DNA of 64,000 nucleotides from Phosphoribacter sp037046615 (GTDB lineage Bacteria; Actinomycetota; Actinomycetes; Actinomycetales; Dermatophilaceae), in the NCBI GenBank assembly GCA_037046615.1, contig JBAOHD010000008.1, positions 1-64,000 on the forward strand, written 5' to 3'. This document shows, one piece after another, positions 17,962 to 26,735 of this stretch. The notes beneath the pieces were generated by a model. The model saw only the letters and a list, made by a program, of their open reading frames with translations. It had not been told where the DNA came from and did no database searches. The first letter of the stretch is position 1; each line of letters begins with the position of its first letter. A program made the translations under genes and the position numbers.

Positions 17962-18302
17962 GGACGCTCACCGGCGCCGTCAGCCTTGCGTCGTTGGCCA
18001 GCTCAGCTCGAGCCGCCGGGCGCACCGTGCGCATCGTCAGCGGGGGAGCCGACAAGAAGAGCGCCCTCGCCGCCTTCGCCCAGGGCTTGTCGCTGCCGGA
18101 GTGGTTTGGGATGAACCTCGACGCGCTCACCGACGTGCTGCGGGACCTGGCCGACGACACGCACCGCGAGATCGAGCTCGTCTGGGACGGCACCGCGAAG
18201 ATCGCCCGATCCGAGCCCACGGCGTATGCCGCCATCCTCCAGGTCCTGGAGGATGTCGAATCGGAGCGCGACGACCTGCACGTCACCATCGTCGAGCGTT
18301 GA
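17958..18302 (+). CDS. Barstar-family ribonuclease inhibitor
   Basis: A 114-residue barstar-like protein that would bind and block the ribonuclease encoded just upstream. The family pattern is visible: an inhibitory-loop region followed by LSLPEWFGMNLDALTDVLRD, close to the barstar FPxYFGxNWDALWDCL signature, then VLEDVESERDDLHVTIVE at the end. The ATG overlaps the ribonuclease stop, so enzyme and inhibitor are made together, protecting the cytoplasm before export. It has no signal peptide, as expected of an immunity protein. Confidence 0.88.
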   Translation: MRTLTGAVSLASLASSARAAGRTVRIVSGGADKKSALAAFAQGLSLPEWFGMNLDALTDVLRDLADDTHREIELVWDGTAKIARSEPTAYAAILQVLEDVESERDDLHVTIVER

Positions 18303-18443
18303 CGCACACCCTTTCTGCGCCTCGACCAGCCCTCGACGCCCGACTCGCGGTGGCGGCGCCGGATTGCGCCATCACTCCATAAAAGGGGTGGGGGCTGCGG
18401 CGGGGCCAACCGCCACGGCTGACCGATGGGGGAGAATGCCGGG

Positions 18444-19682
18444 GTGAGTGAGCCCCGCACCGTCACCCTGTTGGGGTCGACTGGATCCATCGGCACCCAG
18501 GCCATCGAGGTGATCTCGGCTAACCCAAGCCGCTTCCGGGTCGACGGACTCACCGCTGGCGGGGGCAACCTGCGCCTCCTCGCGCGCCAAGCAGTCGCGG
18601 TGGGCGCCCGGGTCATCGGTGTCGCTCACGCCGACCCGGCACAGGTGCGTGCAGCGGTCGCCGACGCGGCACGGGAAGCCGGGCGGACGGCATACCAGCC
18701 CGAGCTTGTGATCGGTCCCCACGCCAACGACGAGGTCGCGGCGCGCCCGGTCGACGTCGTCCTCAACGGGATCACCGGAGCGATCGGGCTGACGCCGACC
18801 CTCGCGGCATTGCGCGCCGGCAACACGCTCGCGCTGGCCAACAAGGAATCCCTCATCGTCGGGGGACAACTCGTGACGGCCGCGGCCGAGCCCGACCAGA
18901 TCGTGCCCGTTGACTCCGAGCACAGCGCCATCGCGCAATGCCTGCGAGGCGGCCGCGCCGACGAGGTCCGGCGCCTCGTCATCACCGCGAGTGGGGGACC
19001 ATTCCGTGGTCGCACCCGAGCGCAACTCCACGACGTCACGCCCGCCGAGGCTCTCGCACACCCCAACTTCGCGATGGGGCGGGTGGTGACCACAAACAGC
19101 GCGACCCTGGTCAACAAGGGCCTGGAAGTCATCGAGGCCCACTTGCTTTTCGGCGTCCCCTTCGAGCGGATCACGACGGTCGTCCACCCGCAACAGCAGA
19201 TCCACTCCATGGTCGAGTTCCACGACGGTTCGACGATCGCGCAAGCCGGGCCGCCCCGGATGCTCGTCCCGATCGCGCTCGGGCTGTCGTGGCCCGACCG
19301 GCTCGCCGACGTGGACGAGCCCTGCGACTGGACGAGCGCGCAGTCGTGGGATTTCTACCCCCTCGACGGGGATGCCTTCCCGTCCGTGCCGCTTGCCTAC
19401 GAGGTGGGTGCCGCAGGAGGCACAATGCCCGCGGTCTACAACGCCGCCAACGAGATATGCGTCGACGCCTTCCACGACGGGCAGATCCGCTTCACGGCGA
19501 TCGTCGACACCATCTCGCGGGTCGTCGACCGGCATCGGGAAGGCACCCCCGAGCAGGTATGCCGGGCTGGCACCGGAATCGAAACGCCGGCCTTGGACGT
19601 TGAGCGGGTGCTGCGCGCGGACCGTTGGGCGCGGCACGAAGCCCGGCGCGTGCTGGGCCTGGCTGAAGGGAATCCGACGTGA
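18444..19682 (+). CDS. dxr: 1-deoxy-D-xylulose 5-phosphate reductoisomerase
   Basis: Catalyses the committed step of the MEP isoprenoid pathway, 412 residues. NADPH-binding GSTGSIGTQA at 11-20, the ANKESLIVGG motif, PVDSEHSAIAQCL with metal/substrate ligands, ASGGPFRG, and the MGRVVTTNSATLVNKGLEVI region are all intact. GTG at 18444 is chosen because GGGGGAG precedes it; an in-frame ATG lies at 18426. It overlaps the rseP start by GTGA, a common actinobacterial arrangement. The usual third gene, ispG, is not present downstream. Confidence 0.93.
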   Translation: MSEPRTVTLLGSTGSIGTQAIEVISANPSRFRVDGLTAGGGNLRLLARQAVAVGARVIGVAHADPAQVRAAVADAAREAGRTAYQPELVIGPHANDEVAARPVDVVLNGITGAIGLTPTLAALRAGNTLALANKESLIVGGQLVTAAAEPDQIVPVDSEHSAIAQCLRGGRADEVRRLVITASGGPFRGRTRAQLHDVTPAEALAHPNFAMGRVVTTNSATLVNKGLEVIEAHLLFGVPFERITTVVHPQQQIHSMVEFHDGSTIAQAGPPRMLVPIALGLSWPDRLADVDEPCDWTSAQSWDFYPLDGDAFPSVPLAYEVGAAGGTMPAVYNAANEICVDAFHDGQIRFTAIVDTISRVVDRHREGTPEQVCRAGTGIETPALDVERVLRADRWARHEARRVLGLAEGNPT

Positions 19683-21028
19683 CCTCGGTGGTCTATCTCC
19701 TGGGCGTGCTCGCCGTGGTTGTCCTCATCGGGGTGTCGATTGCCCTTCACGAACTCGGCCACCTCGTGCCGGCCAAGCGGTTCGGGGTCCGGTGCACGAA
19801 GTACATGATCGGCTTCGGGCCGACACATCTGGTCCCGTGTGCACCGCGGCGACTGAATACGGCATCAAGGCGATCCCGCTCGGCGGCTACGTCAAGATGA
19901 TCGGGATGATCCCTCCTCGCCCGGGGGACGCCCCTGGCCAGTTGCGTCCGTCCACGACCGGTCGGATGTCCATCGTCGAGCAGGCCCGCGCCGACTCCGA
20001 TGGACGAAATCCAACCCGGCGACGAAGACAAGGTCTTCTACAAGCTGCCGGTCGGCAAGAAGATCATCGTCATGCTCGGCGGGCCCTTCATGAACCTCGC
20101 CCTCGCGATCGTCCTGCTCACCGTGCTCGTCAGCGGGATCGGGCTGCCAACGGTGGTGCCCACGCTCAGCGCAGTCGCGACCTGCGCCCCATCGGCGGCG
20201 CCGACCGTGAGCAAACCGCAGCCAGAGTGCGCTCTCGGTGACCCCGCGTCGCCGGCGTCGGCGGCGGGTCTGCGCGCCGGTGACCGGATCGTCGAGGTCG
20301 ACGGCGCGCCGGTCACACTCTGGTCCGAGGTCACTGCCAAGATCCGCTCAGCCGCGGGACGATCGCTCACGCTCACGGTCGAACGCACGGGGGAGCGGCT
20401 GACGATCGTCACGCCGACGGCCCTCGTCGAGCGGGCGGCATACACGGCCGAAGGGAAAGCCAGGCTCAACCCGGACGGCACCCTCCTGACCGAGCGGGTG
20501 GGCTATCTCGGCGCGGTGGCCACGACGGACTTCGTGGCCCTGCCGGCCACCGAGGTGCCGATGGTCTTCGGCCGGCTCGTGTCCTCGGTCGCGTCGTCGC
20601 TCGCGACCTTCCCAGAGAAGCTCGTAGGCGTCGCGAAAACCCTTGTCGGCCAAGCCGAACGCGACCCTGAAGGCCCCGTCTCCGTCGTCGGCGTCGGACG
20701 GGCCGGTGGCGAGATCGCGGCCGGCAGCCTGGCCTCGGGTGGGCCGAAGGGCCTCATCTACCAGTTCCTGTGGCTCGTCCTGGGCCTCAACCTCATGCTG
20801 TTCTTCTTCAACCTGCTCCCGGTGCTCCCCCTCGACGGCGGCCAGGTTGTCGGCGCGGTGTGGGAAGGGATCAAACGCACCTGGGCGCGCATCACGGGTC
20901 GGCCAGACCCCGGTTACGTGGACGTCGCAAAAGGATTGCCGATCGCGTATGCCGTGTCGGTCCTGCTCGTCGGCATGACCCTCATGCTTGCCGTCGCCGA
21001 CCTCGTGAAGCCGATCAGCCTCGGCTGA
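19679..21028 (+). CDS. rseP: Site-2 zinc metalloprotease RseP/Rip1-like (three apparent frameshifts)
   Basis: A membrane-embedded M50 protease that cleaves anti-sigma factors and other membrane substrates. The N-terminal zinc motif HELGH is in ALHELGHLVPAKRFGV. A PDZ domain follows (SAAGLRAGDRIVEVDGAPV), and the C-terminal metal-ligand motif NLLPVLPLDGGQV is present with flanking membrane helices. Frame continuity is lost near 19825 and 19851 (expected GPT, W-S-R-V-H-R-G, then TEYGIKAIPLGGYVKM) and at 19997-19998, where deleting one C restores ADSMDEIQPGDEDKVFYKLP. All three are +1. Conserved sequence continues across every break, so I treat it as one working gene. Confidence 0.85.
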
Positions 21029-21038
21029 CTCGCCGCGT

Positions 21039-21920
21039 TTAGGTCGCGGTCGCAAACCGGACGAGGTCGGCTTCGGTGCCGAAGAAGACGTTGCGGTCAA
21101 GGTTGGCTTCGACGCCGCGCTGCCAGATCGTCGGTCGCTCCCATCCGTGCGGCCATGGCCCGACGGGGGCCTCGTGGTCGTAGAGCCAGAGCGGGTTGGT
21201 TGCCCCAATCGTGCGATCGCCAGCGAGGCATTGCGCCCACAGGTCGGCGCGCACGTAGATCAGCGGCACGCGGGTCGTCAGCCGGGAGTATTCCCCGGAG
21301 AAGTCTGTGATCCACGCCGCCAACTGGGCCGGCGTCATCCCATAGCACGGGTCGCCGCTGGTGTTGCGCTCAAGGTCAAGTGCCCCTGGCAGAGTGCGTC
21401 CGTCGGCAGTCCAGCCACCGCTCACGGCCACGAAATGTCTCGCTTGGGCTATCGCACTCGATGACGATGGGCGCGCATAGTGGTAGGCCCCGACCATCAT
21501 CCCGACGGCCCGCGCGGCGTCGCGCTGGGCTGCATAGACCGGGCTGCGCCACGTCGAGCCCTCACTGGCCTTGACGATCGCGAAGCGGTGGCCGCTGGCC
21601 CACAAACCCGCCCAATCGACGGTGCGTTGATATGGCGAGACGTCGACGCCCGCGACCGTCGGGCCAGCTCGCCACTCGGTCGGAGGGGCCGATGGCGGTG
21701 GTAAGGGCGTCGTGGGGGAAACAGTCGAGATAGGAGCGCTGCTCCTCACCGAAACCCCGCTCGTGTGGCCAGGAGCCGAGGTGGTCGCACCCGGCGAGGT
21801 GCCGGCGATGCCCGCAAACGTCCCGCTGCACCCCGCCAGCGCGGCCCCCACGACGAGCCCGAGCGCGCCGCGCGCGAGAAGCCGGCGAGACGGCATACCC
21901 CGCCGTTGTGCTCTGGCCAT
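21039..21920 (-). CDS. Glycoside hydrolase family 25 lysozyme, lipoprotein
   Basis: A probable cell-wall muramidase of about 293 residues. An Arg-rich start (RRLLARGALGLVVGAALAGC) gives a signal peptide with lipobox LAGC, then a Ser/Thr/Pro linker of about 60 residues. The GH25 barrel contains VAGVDVSPYQRTVDW, AIVKASEG, VGAYHYARP, the catalytic D-x-E in GALDLERN, and the C-terminal LWLYDHEAPVGPWPHGW-IWQ region. The ATG at 21920 (or GTG at 21923) overlaps the stop of the upstream gene on the same strand. It is convergent with rseP, only 10 bp apart. Confidence 0.87.
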   Translation of the reverse strand: MARAQRRGMPSRRLLARGALGLVVGAALAGCSGTFAGIAGTSPGATTSAPGHTSGVSVRSSAPISTVSPTTPLPPPSAPPTEWRAGPTVAGVDVSPYQRTVDWAGLWASGHRFAIVKASEGSTWRSPVYAAQRDAARAVGMMVGAYHYARPSSSSAIAQARHFVAVSGGWTADGRTLPGALDLERNTSGDPCYGMTPAQLAAWITDFSGEYSRLTTRVPLIYVRADLWAQCLAGDRTIGATNPLWLYDHEAPVGPWPHGWERPTIWQRGVEANLDRNVFFGTEADLVRFATAT

Positions 21921-22561
21921 CACGGCAGCGACAGGCGAGCCGCCTTGACCGCTGCGACCGCGGCGGGCGGGCCGTCGAAGGTGACCCGAGCGACATCTTT
22001 GCGACCGTAGGAGAACAACGCGAGCTCACTCACCGGACCCTTGATCGTCACCGTGCCCGCTTGCCCGGGGCCGTGGGCGGGGTGACGCACGAGGAGCGGG
22101 GTTTCGAGGATGACGCCCACGTCCGCGCGTCGGTAGAGCAACAGCGCTGCCTGGACCAGCGCTCCCCACACTGTCACCTCATGCCCTGGAGTCAGGACGC
22201 GTGGCCGCCAGTCTGGTTGGGCCCGGAGGACATCCTCGTGGTGGATGAAGAACTCCATTGTGTTGAGCGCCTGGTCAACCAACGAGAGCGAAGCCGGCGT
22301 CCAGCGCGGCGGACCCGAGCGCACCGACTCCACGAGCGTCTCGTAATCTTCCTGCGCCTTGGCCTCGATGGCGCGGTCGAGTCGCCCCTCAAGGGGTTTG
22401 ACGACCATGCCGACGGCCAAATCCAGTCGGGTCTCCCGGATGCGCAGGTGCGCCGCCAGCTCCCGGGTGCGCCAGGGATGGCACAGGGTCGGCGCGTCGG
22501 GACCGAGCCGCAGCAGGGTGTCGCAGAGGGCCTGTCGTTCGGCCTGGGCGTAGTTGGTCAT
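21920..22561 (-). CDS. TIGR03085-family protein (maleylpyruvate isomerase-like fold)
   Basis: A 213-residue protein of the actinobacterial TIGR03085/DinB-like metal-binding group related to mycothiol-dependent maleylpyruvate isomerase. It opens MTNYAQAERQALCDTLLRLG, with TLCHPWRTRELAAHLRIRE matching the family's conserved early HxxxxxxH-type region, and DQALNTMEFFIHHEDVLRAQ matching the conserved internal His segment. ATG at 22561 has AGGA upstream. Its stop overlaps the lysozyme start. Function is unknown; mycothiol or thiol chemistry is only a family-level guess. Confidence 0.7.
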   Translation of the reverse strand: MTNYAQAERQALCDTLLRLGPDAPTLCHPWRTRELAAHLRIRETRLDLAVGMVVKPLEGRLDRAIEAKAQEDYETLVESVRSGPPRWTPASLSLVDQALNTMEFFIHHEDVLRAQPDWRPRVLTPGHEVTVWGALVQAALLLYRRADVGVILETPLLVRHPAHGPGQAGTVTIKGPVSELALFSYGRKDVARVTFDGPPAAVAAVKAARLSLP

Positions 22562-22633
22562 GTCGTCCTCGTGACTCGCCGACGGTCGGAAAACCGATCG
22601 TGTCACACTCGGGCTGCGCCTAAGGTGGCTCAA

Positions 22634-23680
22634 GTGATCGACCTCGTGCGTCCCGACGCCACGCTGCACCGCCAGTGGCTCGACCTCATCGCCGATTACG
22701 ACCGACCCGGGCTCGACGGCGGCAGCATCGCCGACGATGAGATTGCCGCCATGTCGGACCCCGATGCGTTTGCCGCGTGGGTGCGGCGGCTGCTCGATCA
22801 TGAAGCCGGGCGCCATGTGCCCGAGGAGCGCGTGCCGTGCACGAGCCGGTGGGGGCTCCGAGACGGCCAGATCGTGGGCGTCGTCAGCCTGCGGCACGAA
22901 CTCAACGACCTCCTCCTCGAGTGGGGTGGCCACATCGGGTATGCCGTGCGCGTCAGTGCCCGCCGCCAGGGCGTCGCGAGCCGCATGCTGCGACTAATCC
23001 TCGACGAGGCAACCCACCTCGGCATCAACCCCGTGCTCGTCACGTGCGACGAGGACAACCTCGGCTCGCAGCGCACCATCGAGCGGGCCGGTGGAGTCTA
23101 TGAGGACTCCCGCGAAGGTAAGCGGCGCTACTGGATCACCCAGGACCAGGTGCCCATCGGGTATGCCGTCCGCCCCCTCTCATGCGAGCCACTGTGGGGG
23201 CGCCTGGTCGAACTCCGGCCTGTCACGGAGGCGCTCGCTGCCGCCGTCAAAGCCGGCGAGAAGCAGACAGATTGGGCTCCGGACTTCCCTCGGGAAGACG
23301 ACCTGGTCGCGCTGGCCTTGCACGGTATCGACGGCAGCCCCTCGCAGGTGTGGGGGAGTCGCCTGATCGTCCGCCGAACTGATCGCACCGTCGTCGGCAC
23401 CCTCGGCTTCTATGGACCACCCGGCGAGCGGGGCGGCGTCGAGATCGGCTACGGCCTCGTCGGATCGGCCCGGGGGAAGGGCCTCATCACCGATGCGCTT
23501 CGCCTCGCGGTGCCGGCAGCAGAGGCTGCCGGCGCGTGGGTGCAGGCGCATACCGCAACCGGGAATCTCGCGAGCGAGCGGGCCCTCCTGCGTGCGGGCT
23601 TCACCCCGACCGGAGAGGTCAACCACTCCGGGGAACGACGCTTCGTCCGCCCGGGGGCTCCAGAAAGGGAGACCGCGTGA
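22634..23680 (+). CDS. Tandem double-GNAT N-acetyltransferase
   Basis: A 348-residue protein with two GNAT folds. The first (about 1-170) has VSARRQGVASRMLRLILDEA as its acetyl-CoA pyrophosphate loop and ends KRRYWI. The second (about 190-348) resembles RimJ/RimL-type enzymes: LVELRPVTEALAAAV, GVEIGYGLVGSARGKGLITD and NLASERALLRAGFTPTGEV. GTG at 22634 gives MIDLVRPDAT; GTG at 22625 is an alternative. It is divergent from the TIGR03085 gene and overlaps the ABC ATPase start by GTGA. Substrates cannot be assigned; co-transcription with an exporter suggests a modification-plus-export role, which is only inference. Confidence 0.82.
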   Translation: MIDLVRPDATLHRQWLDLIADYDRPGLDGGSIADDEIAAMSDPDAFAAWVRRLLDHEAGRHVPEERVPCTSRWGLRDGQIVGVVSLRHELNDLLLEWGGHIGYAVRVSARRQGVASRMLRLILDEATHLGINPVLVTCDEDNLGSQRTIERAGGVYEDSREGKRRYWITQDQVPIGYAVRPLSCEPLWGRLVELRPVTEALAAAVKAGEKQTDWAPDFPREDDLVALALHGIDGSPSQVWGSRLIVRRTDRTVVGTLGFYGPPGERGGVEIGYGLVGSARGKGLITDALRLAVPAAEAAGAWVQAHTATGNLASERALLRAGFTPTGEVNHSGERRFVRPGAPERETA

Positions 23681-24642
23681 GCATCCTCGAGGCCCGCGAC
23701 CTGCGTCGCTCGTTCACCACGACCACCGGCGTGCTGCGGCGCGCCCGCAAGGAGGTCGAGGCCGTCAAAGGTGTGTCTTTCGACATCGAGCAGGGTGAGG
23801 TCTTCGGCCTGCTCGGCCCCAATGGCGCCGGGAAGACGACCACGATCAAGATGCTCATCACCCTCCTGCTGCCCACGTCGGGCAGCGCGTCGATCCTCGG
23901 CCTCGACGTGGTCGCGGACGCCCGGGAGGTCAGGCGACGGATCGGCTATGTCTTCGGTGGGGATCGCGGTCTCTACGAACGGCTTTCGGCCCTGGACAAC
24001 CTCCGCTACTTCGCCGAGCTGTATGCCGTGCCACCTCGCGACCAGAAGGCGCGGATCGGCCAGCTCCTCGACCTCGTCGGCCTCACCGGACGTGAAAGCG
24101 AACGGGTCGAAGGCTTCTCGCGCGGGATGAGGCAACGCCTGCACATCGCGCGCGGGCTGTTGCACGACCCCGACCTGCTCTTCCTCGACGAGCCCTCCAT
24201 CGGCATCGACCCCGTCGGGGCGCGCGAGCTGCGCCAGACCATCGCGAGCCTGCGCACCCAGGGCAAGACGATCCTGCTCACGACGCACTACATGTTCGAG
24301 GCAGACGAGCTCTGCGACCGGATCGCCGTGATCCGCCAGGGAGAGCTGGTCGCCGAGGGCACGCCAGCGCAACTCAAACAGCGGGTCACGGCCGGGTCGG
24401 TGCTGGAGATCGACACCTTCGGCGGCGTCCAGGAGCGGCTTGAGAGGGTCCTCGCCGTGCCACACGTCCGGTCTGCCACGGTCGACGTCCGCGCGCATGC
24501 CGAGACCCTCGTCGTCGGACTCGACTCGGGCTCGGACGCGACGGCTGCCGTCGTGGCGGCGCTGGACGGCATACCTCTCGGTCGGGTCGTGGCGCGTGAG
24601 CCGACGCTGGAAGACGCCTACGTCGAACTGGTCTCCTCGTGA
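23677..24642 (+). CDS. ABC-2 type exporter ATP-binding protein
   Basis: A 321-residue ATPase of the DrrA/NodI-like exporter group. Walker A GPNGAGKTTTIKM, signature FSRGMRQRLHIARGL, Walker B LLFLDEPSIGID and switch His in LLTTHYMFEADEL are all present, with a C-terminal extension of about 90 residues typical of this subgroup. It starts at GTG 23677 inside the GNAT stop and ends overlapping the first permease gene, so exporter and acetyltransferase are one transcription unit. Confidence 0.9.
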   Translation: MSILEARDLRRSFTTTTGVLRRARKEVEAVKGVSFDIEQGEVFGLLGPNGAGKTTTIKMLITLLLPTSGSASILGLDVVADAREVRRRIGYVFGGDRGLYERLSALDNLRYFAELYAVPPRDQKARIGQLLDLVGLTGRESERVEGFSRGMRQRLHIARGLLHDPDLLFLDEPSIGIDPVGARELRQTIASLRTQGKTILLTTHYMFEADELCDRIAVIRQGELVAEGTPAQLKQRVTAGSVLEIDTFGGVQERLERVLAVPHVRSATVDVRAHAETLVVGLDSGSDATAAVVAALDGIPLGRVVAREPTLEDAYVELVSS

Positions 24643-25421
24643 CCGGCCTGCGCTCAGCGACCCGGGTGCTCGTCATCGGCTGGTGGCTCCAGCTCAAGAT
24701 CGTCGCGGTCAACGCCTTCGACGGAGTCCTCAACATCGTCTACCCGCTGTTTTTCGCGACGACCGCACTGCTGATGTACCGCCAGTCAGGCAGCCCGCAG
24801 GCCCTCGTCTATGCCGCGCTCGGCGCCGCGGTCATGGGCACGTGGTCGGCGATGGCGACCTCCGCCAGCGCAGCACTCCAAAGCCAACGATGGCAGGGGA
24901 CCCTTGAGTTGCTCGTGTCGTCACCGACGCGGATAGCCCTGGCGATCGTGCCGATCACGGCAGCGCTCGCGACCGTGGCGTTGTATTCGATCGTCGCGAC
25001 CCTCGTCTGGGGACGGGTCGTCTTCGGCATCGAGGTGCCGATCGTGAGCCCGCTGGCCTTCGCCGCAGCCCTCTTCGTCACCCTGGCGTCCCTGGCGACC
25101 TTCGGCTTCCTTCTGTCGGTGACGGTGGTGCGTTATCGGACGGGCTGGGCGCTGGGCAACCTCCTGGAATACCCCGGCTGGCTGTTGTGCGGCTTCCTCG
25201 TGCCGATGGAGCTGTTCCCGACGTGGGTGCAGTGGATCGCGCGCGCGTTGCCGCCGACGTGGGGGATGGACGCGATCCGCGCCGCCGCGTCGGGGAGCAG
25301 TCCGTGGCGCGATATCGCCGTGTGTGCTGCGCTCGGGGTGGGGTATGCCGTGCTCGGCACCGTCCTGTCCGAACGCCTCCTCGACTCCGCCCGGCGTCAT
25401 GGCACCTTGGCCCTGACATGA
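24639..25421 (+). CDS. ABC-2 type exporter permease
   Basis: A 260-residue membrane protein with about six hydrophobic segments; WQGTLELLVSSPTRIALAIV is the characteristic ABC-2 cytoplasmic stretch after the second helix. GTG start overlaps the ATPase stop; its TGA overlaps the ATG of the second permease. With the next gene it would form a heterodimeric channel. The substrate is unknown. Confidence 0.85.
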   Translation: MTGLRSATRVLVIGWWLQLKIVAVNAFDGVLNIVYPLFFATTALLMYRQSGSPQALVYAALGAAVMGTWSAMATSASAALQSQRWQGTLELLVSSPTRIALAIVPITAALATVALYSIVATLVWGRVVFGIEVPIVSPLAFAAALFVTLASLATFGFLLSVTVVRYRTGWALGNLLEYPGWLLCGFLVPMELFPTWVQWIARALPPTWGMDAIRAAASGSSPWRDIAVCAALGVGYAVLGTVLSERLLDSARRHGTLALT

Positions 25422-26219
25422 CGGCGCACGTGCGGGCCGCATTCCGGGTGCTCTTCGTCGGCGGGATCATCTCGTTCCGTGGGCTGTTCAACTGGCTCAA
25501 TCCCTACATCTACGTGCCGACCATGCTCATCGCACCGATCTTCCAGGTGCTGCTCTTCGCCTACATCGGCCGGTCGGCCGCGGTGGCCGACGATGCCTTC
25601 TATCTCATCGGCAACGCTGTGCAATATGCCTCCATCCCATGCCTTTTCGCCATGGCCAATACGATTGCCGGCGAACGCTGGACCCAGACTCTCGGGATCG
25701 TCCTGGTCACCCCGGCCAATCGGGTCGCGTTGTTCATCGGTCGCTCGCTGCCGGTCATCGCCAACGGTGGCTTCGTTGCCCTCTTCACCCTGGCGGTGGG
25801 CGCTCGCGTCCTCGGTGTGACGATCCCCGTCGGCTGCGTGGCCGGGGGTGATCCTGGCCGTCGCGGTGGCGTCAGCCTCGTGCACGGGGCTCGGTCTGCT
25901 GCAGGCAGCCTTGGCTCTGCGGGTCCGTAGCACCGCGGTGCTGTCCAACATCGTCTTCGGGGTGCTGCTCGTCTTCTGCGGGGCCAACGTCGCTCTCGAC
26001 GCGCTCCCGGGCTGGATGGCCTCGGTCGGTCGAGTATTGCCGCTGACCCATGCCATCGAAGCCTGCCGGGAGATCGTGGCCGGGGCCGCGATCGGTGACG
26101 TAGGGGGACTTCTGGGGCGCGAAGTCGTCGTCGGTGGCGTGTATGCCGTGCTCGGCCTCGTCGCGTTGCGCTTCGTCGAAGACCAGAGCCGTCGCCGGGC
26201 AACCCTCGAACTCCAGTAA
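25418..26219 (+). CDS. ABC-2 type exporter permease, second subunit (one apparent frameshift)
   Basis: Partner permease of about 266 residues. The first frame reads MTAHVRAAFRVLFVGGIISF through RVLGVTIPVGCVAG. At GGGGG (25844-25848) one G too many shifts the frame; removing it joins VAGVILAVAVASASCTGLGL and continues with normal ABC-2 helices to VEDQSRRRATLELQ. The ABC-2 motif GERWTQTLGIVLVTPANRVA is clear. The gene ends in a 15-bp tandem duplication that also copies its TAA stop. Confidence 0.8.
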
Positions 26220-26234
26220 CTCGAACTGCAGTAA
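26205..26234 (+). repeat. 15-bp tandem duplication of the last codons and stop
   Basis: CTCGAACTCCAGTAA (26205-26219) is followed without gap by CTCGAACTGCAGTAA (26220-26234). Each copy encodes Leu-Glu-Leu-Gln-stop, so the permease has a full in-frame spare stop directly after its own. Confidence 0.9.
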
Positions 26235-26260
26235 GACTCTCGCCGGTTGCTCTGGCGCAG

Positions 26261-26734
26261 TCACAGCCAACGGCGGACGCGGGCGGCATACGACGTGTAT
26301 GCCGTCCCGAAGCGCGCGGTGAGGTAGCGCTCTTCCCGGGCGATGACGAATCGATTCATGACTGCGAAGACCGCGGGAAGAGCGAGCAGCGCCAGCCACG
26401 ACCCCGTGAGGACGGCCACACCGAGGTAGATGAGCGCATCTCCGACGTAGATCGGGTTGCGCGTGCGGGCATAGATGCCGGACGTGACGACGGTCGCCAC
26501 CTCACGCCAGGGGATGACGGTGGTGCGGTGGGCCATGAGCGCTCGGCCGCCGGCGACGAAGGCAGCCCCACCAGCGATCACGAGGATCACCCCCAGGACC
26601 GAGCGGGCCACCGACCACTCGGTGACGAGTGGCCCCGGCCAGGCCACGGCGGCCTGTGCGCCCACGGTGAGGACGAGAGGGGCGAGGAAGACTAGCGGTG
26701 GGAGGAGCCGGACGTCGGCGCCGCGGCGCGTCAC
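26261..26734 (-). CDS. Isoprenylcysteine carboxyl methyltransferase-like membrane protein
   Basis: A 157-residue integral membrane protein with four hydrophobic segments. The C-terminal signature SGIYARTRNPIYVGDALIYL and EERYLTARFGTAYTSYAARV match the ICMT/phospholipid-methyltransferase group, in which RNPIY and the E-E-x-x-L motif hold S-adenosylmethionine. GTG start, one base after the EamA stop, so probably translated with it. Bacterial substrates of this family are generally unknown. The coding sequence near its end holds an inverted pair of the GTATGCC motif (26284-26304). Confidence 0.75.
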   Translation of the reverse strand: MTRRGADVRLLPPLVFLAPLVLTVGAQAAVAWPGPLVTEWSVARSVLGVILVIAGGAAFVAGGRALMAHRTTVIPWREVATVVTSGIYARTRNPIYVGDALIYLGVAVLTGSWLALLALPAVFAVMNRFVIAREERYLTARFGTAYTSYAARVRRWL

Positions 26735-26735
26735 A

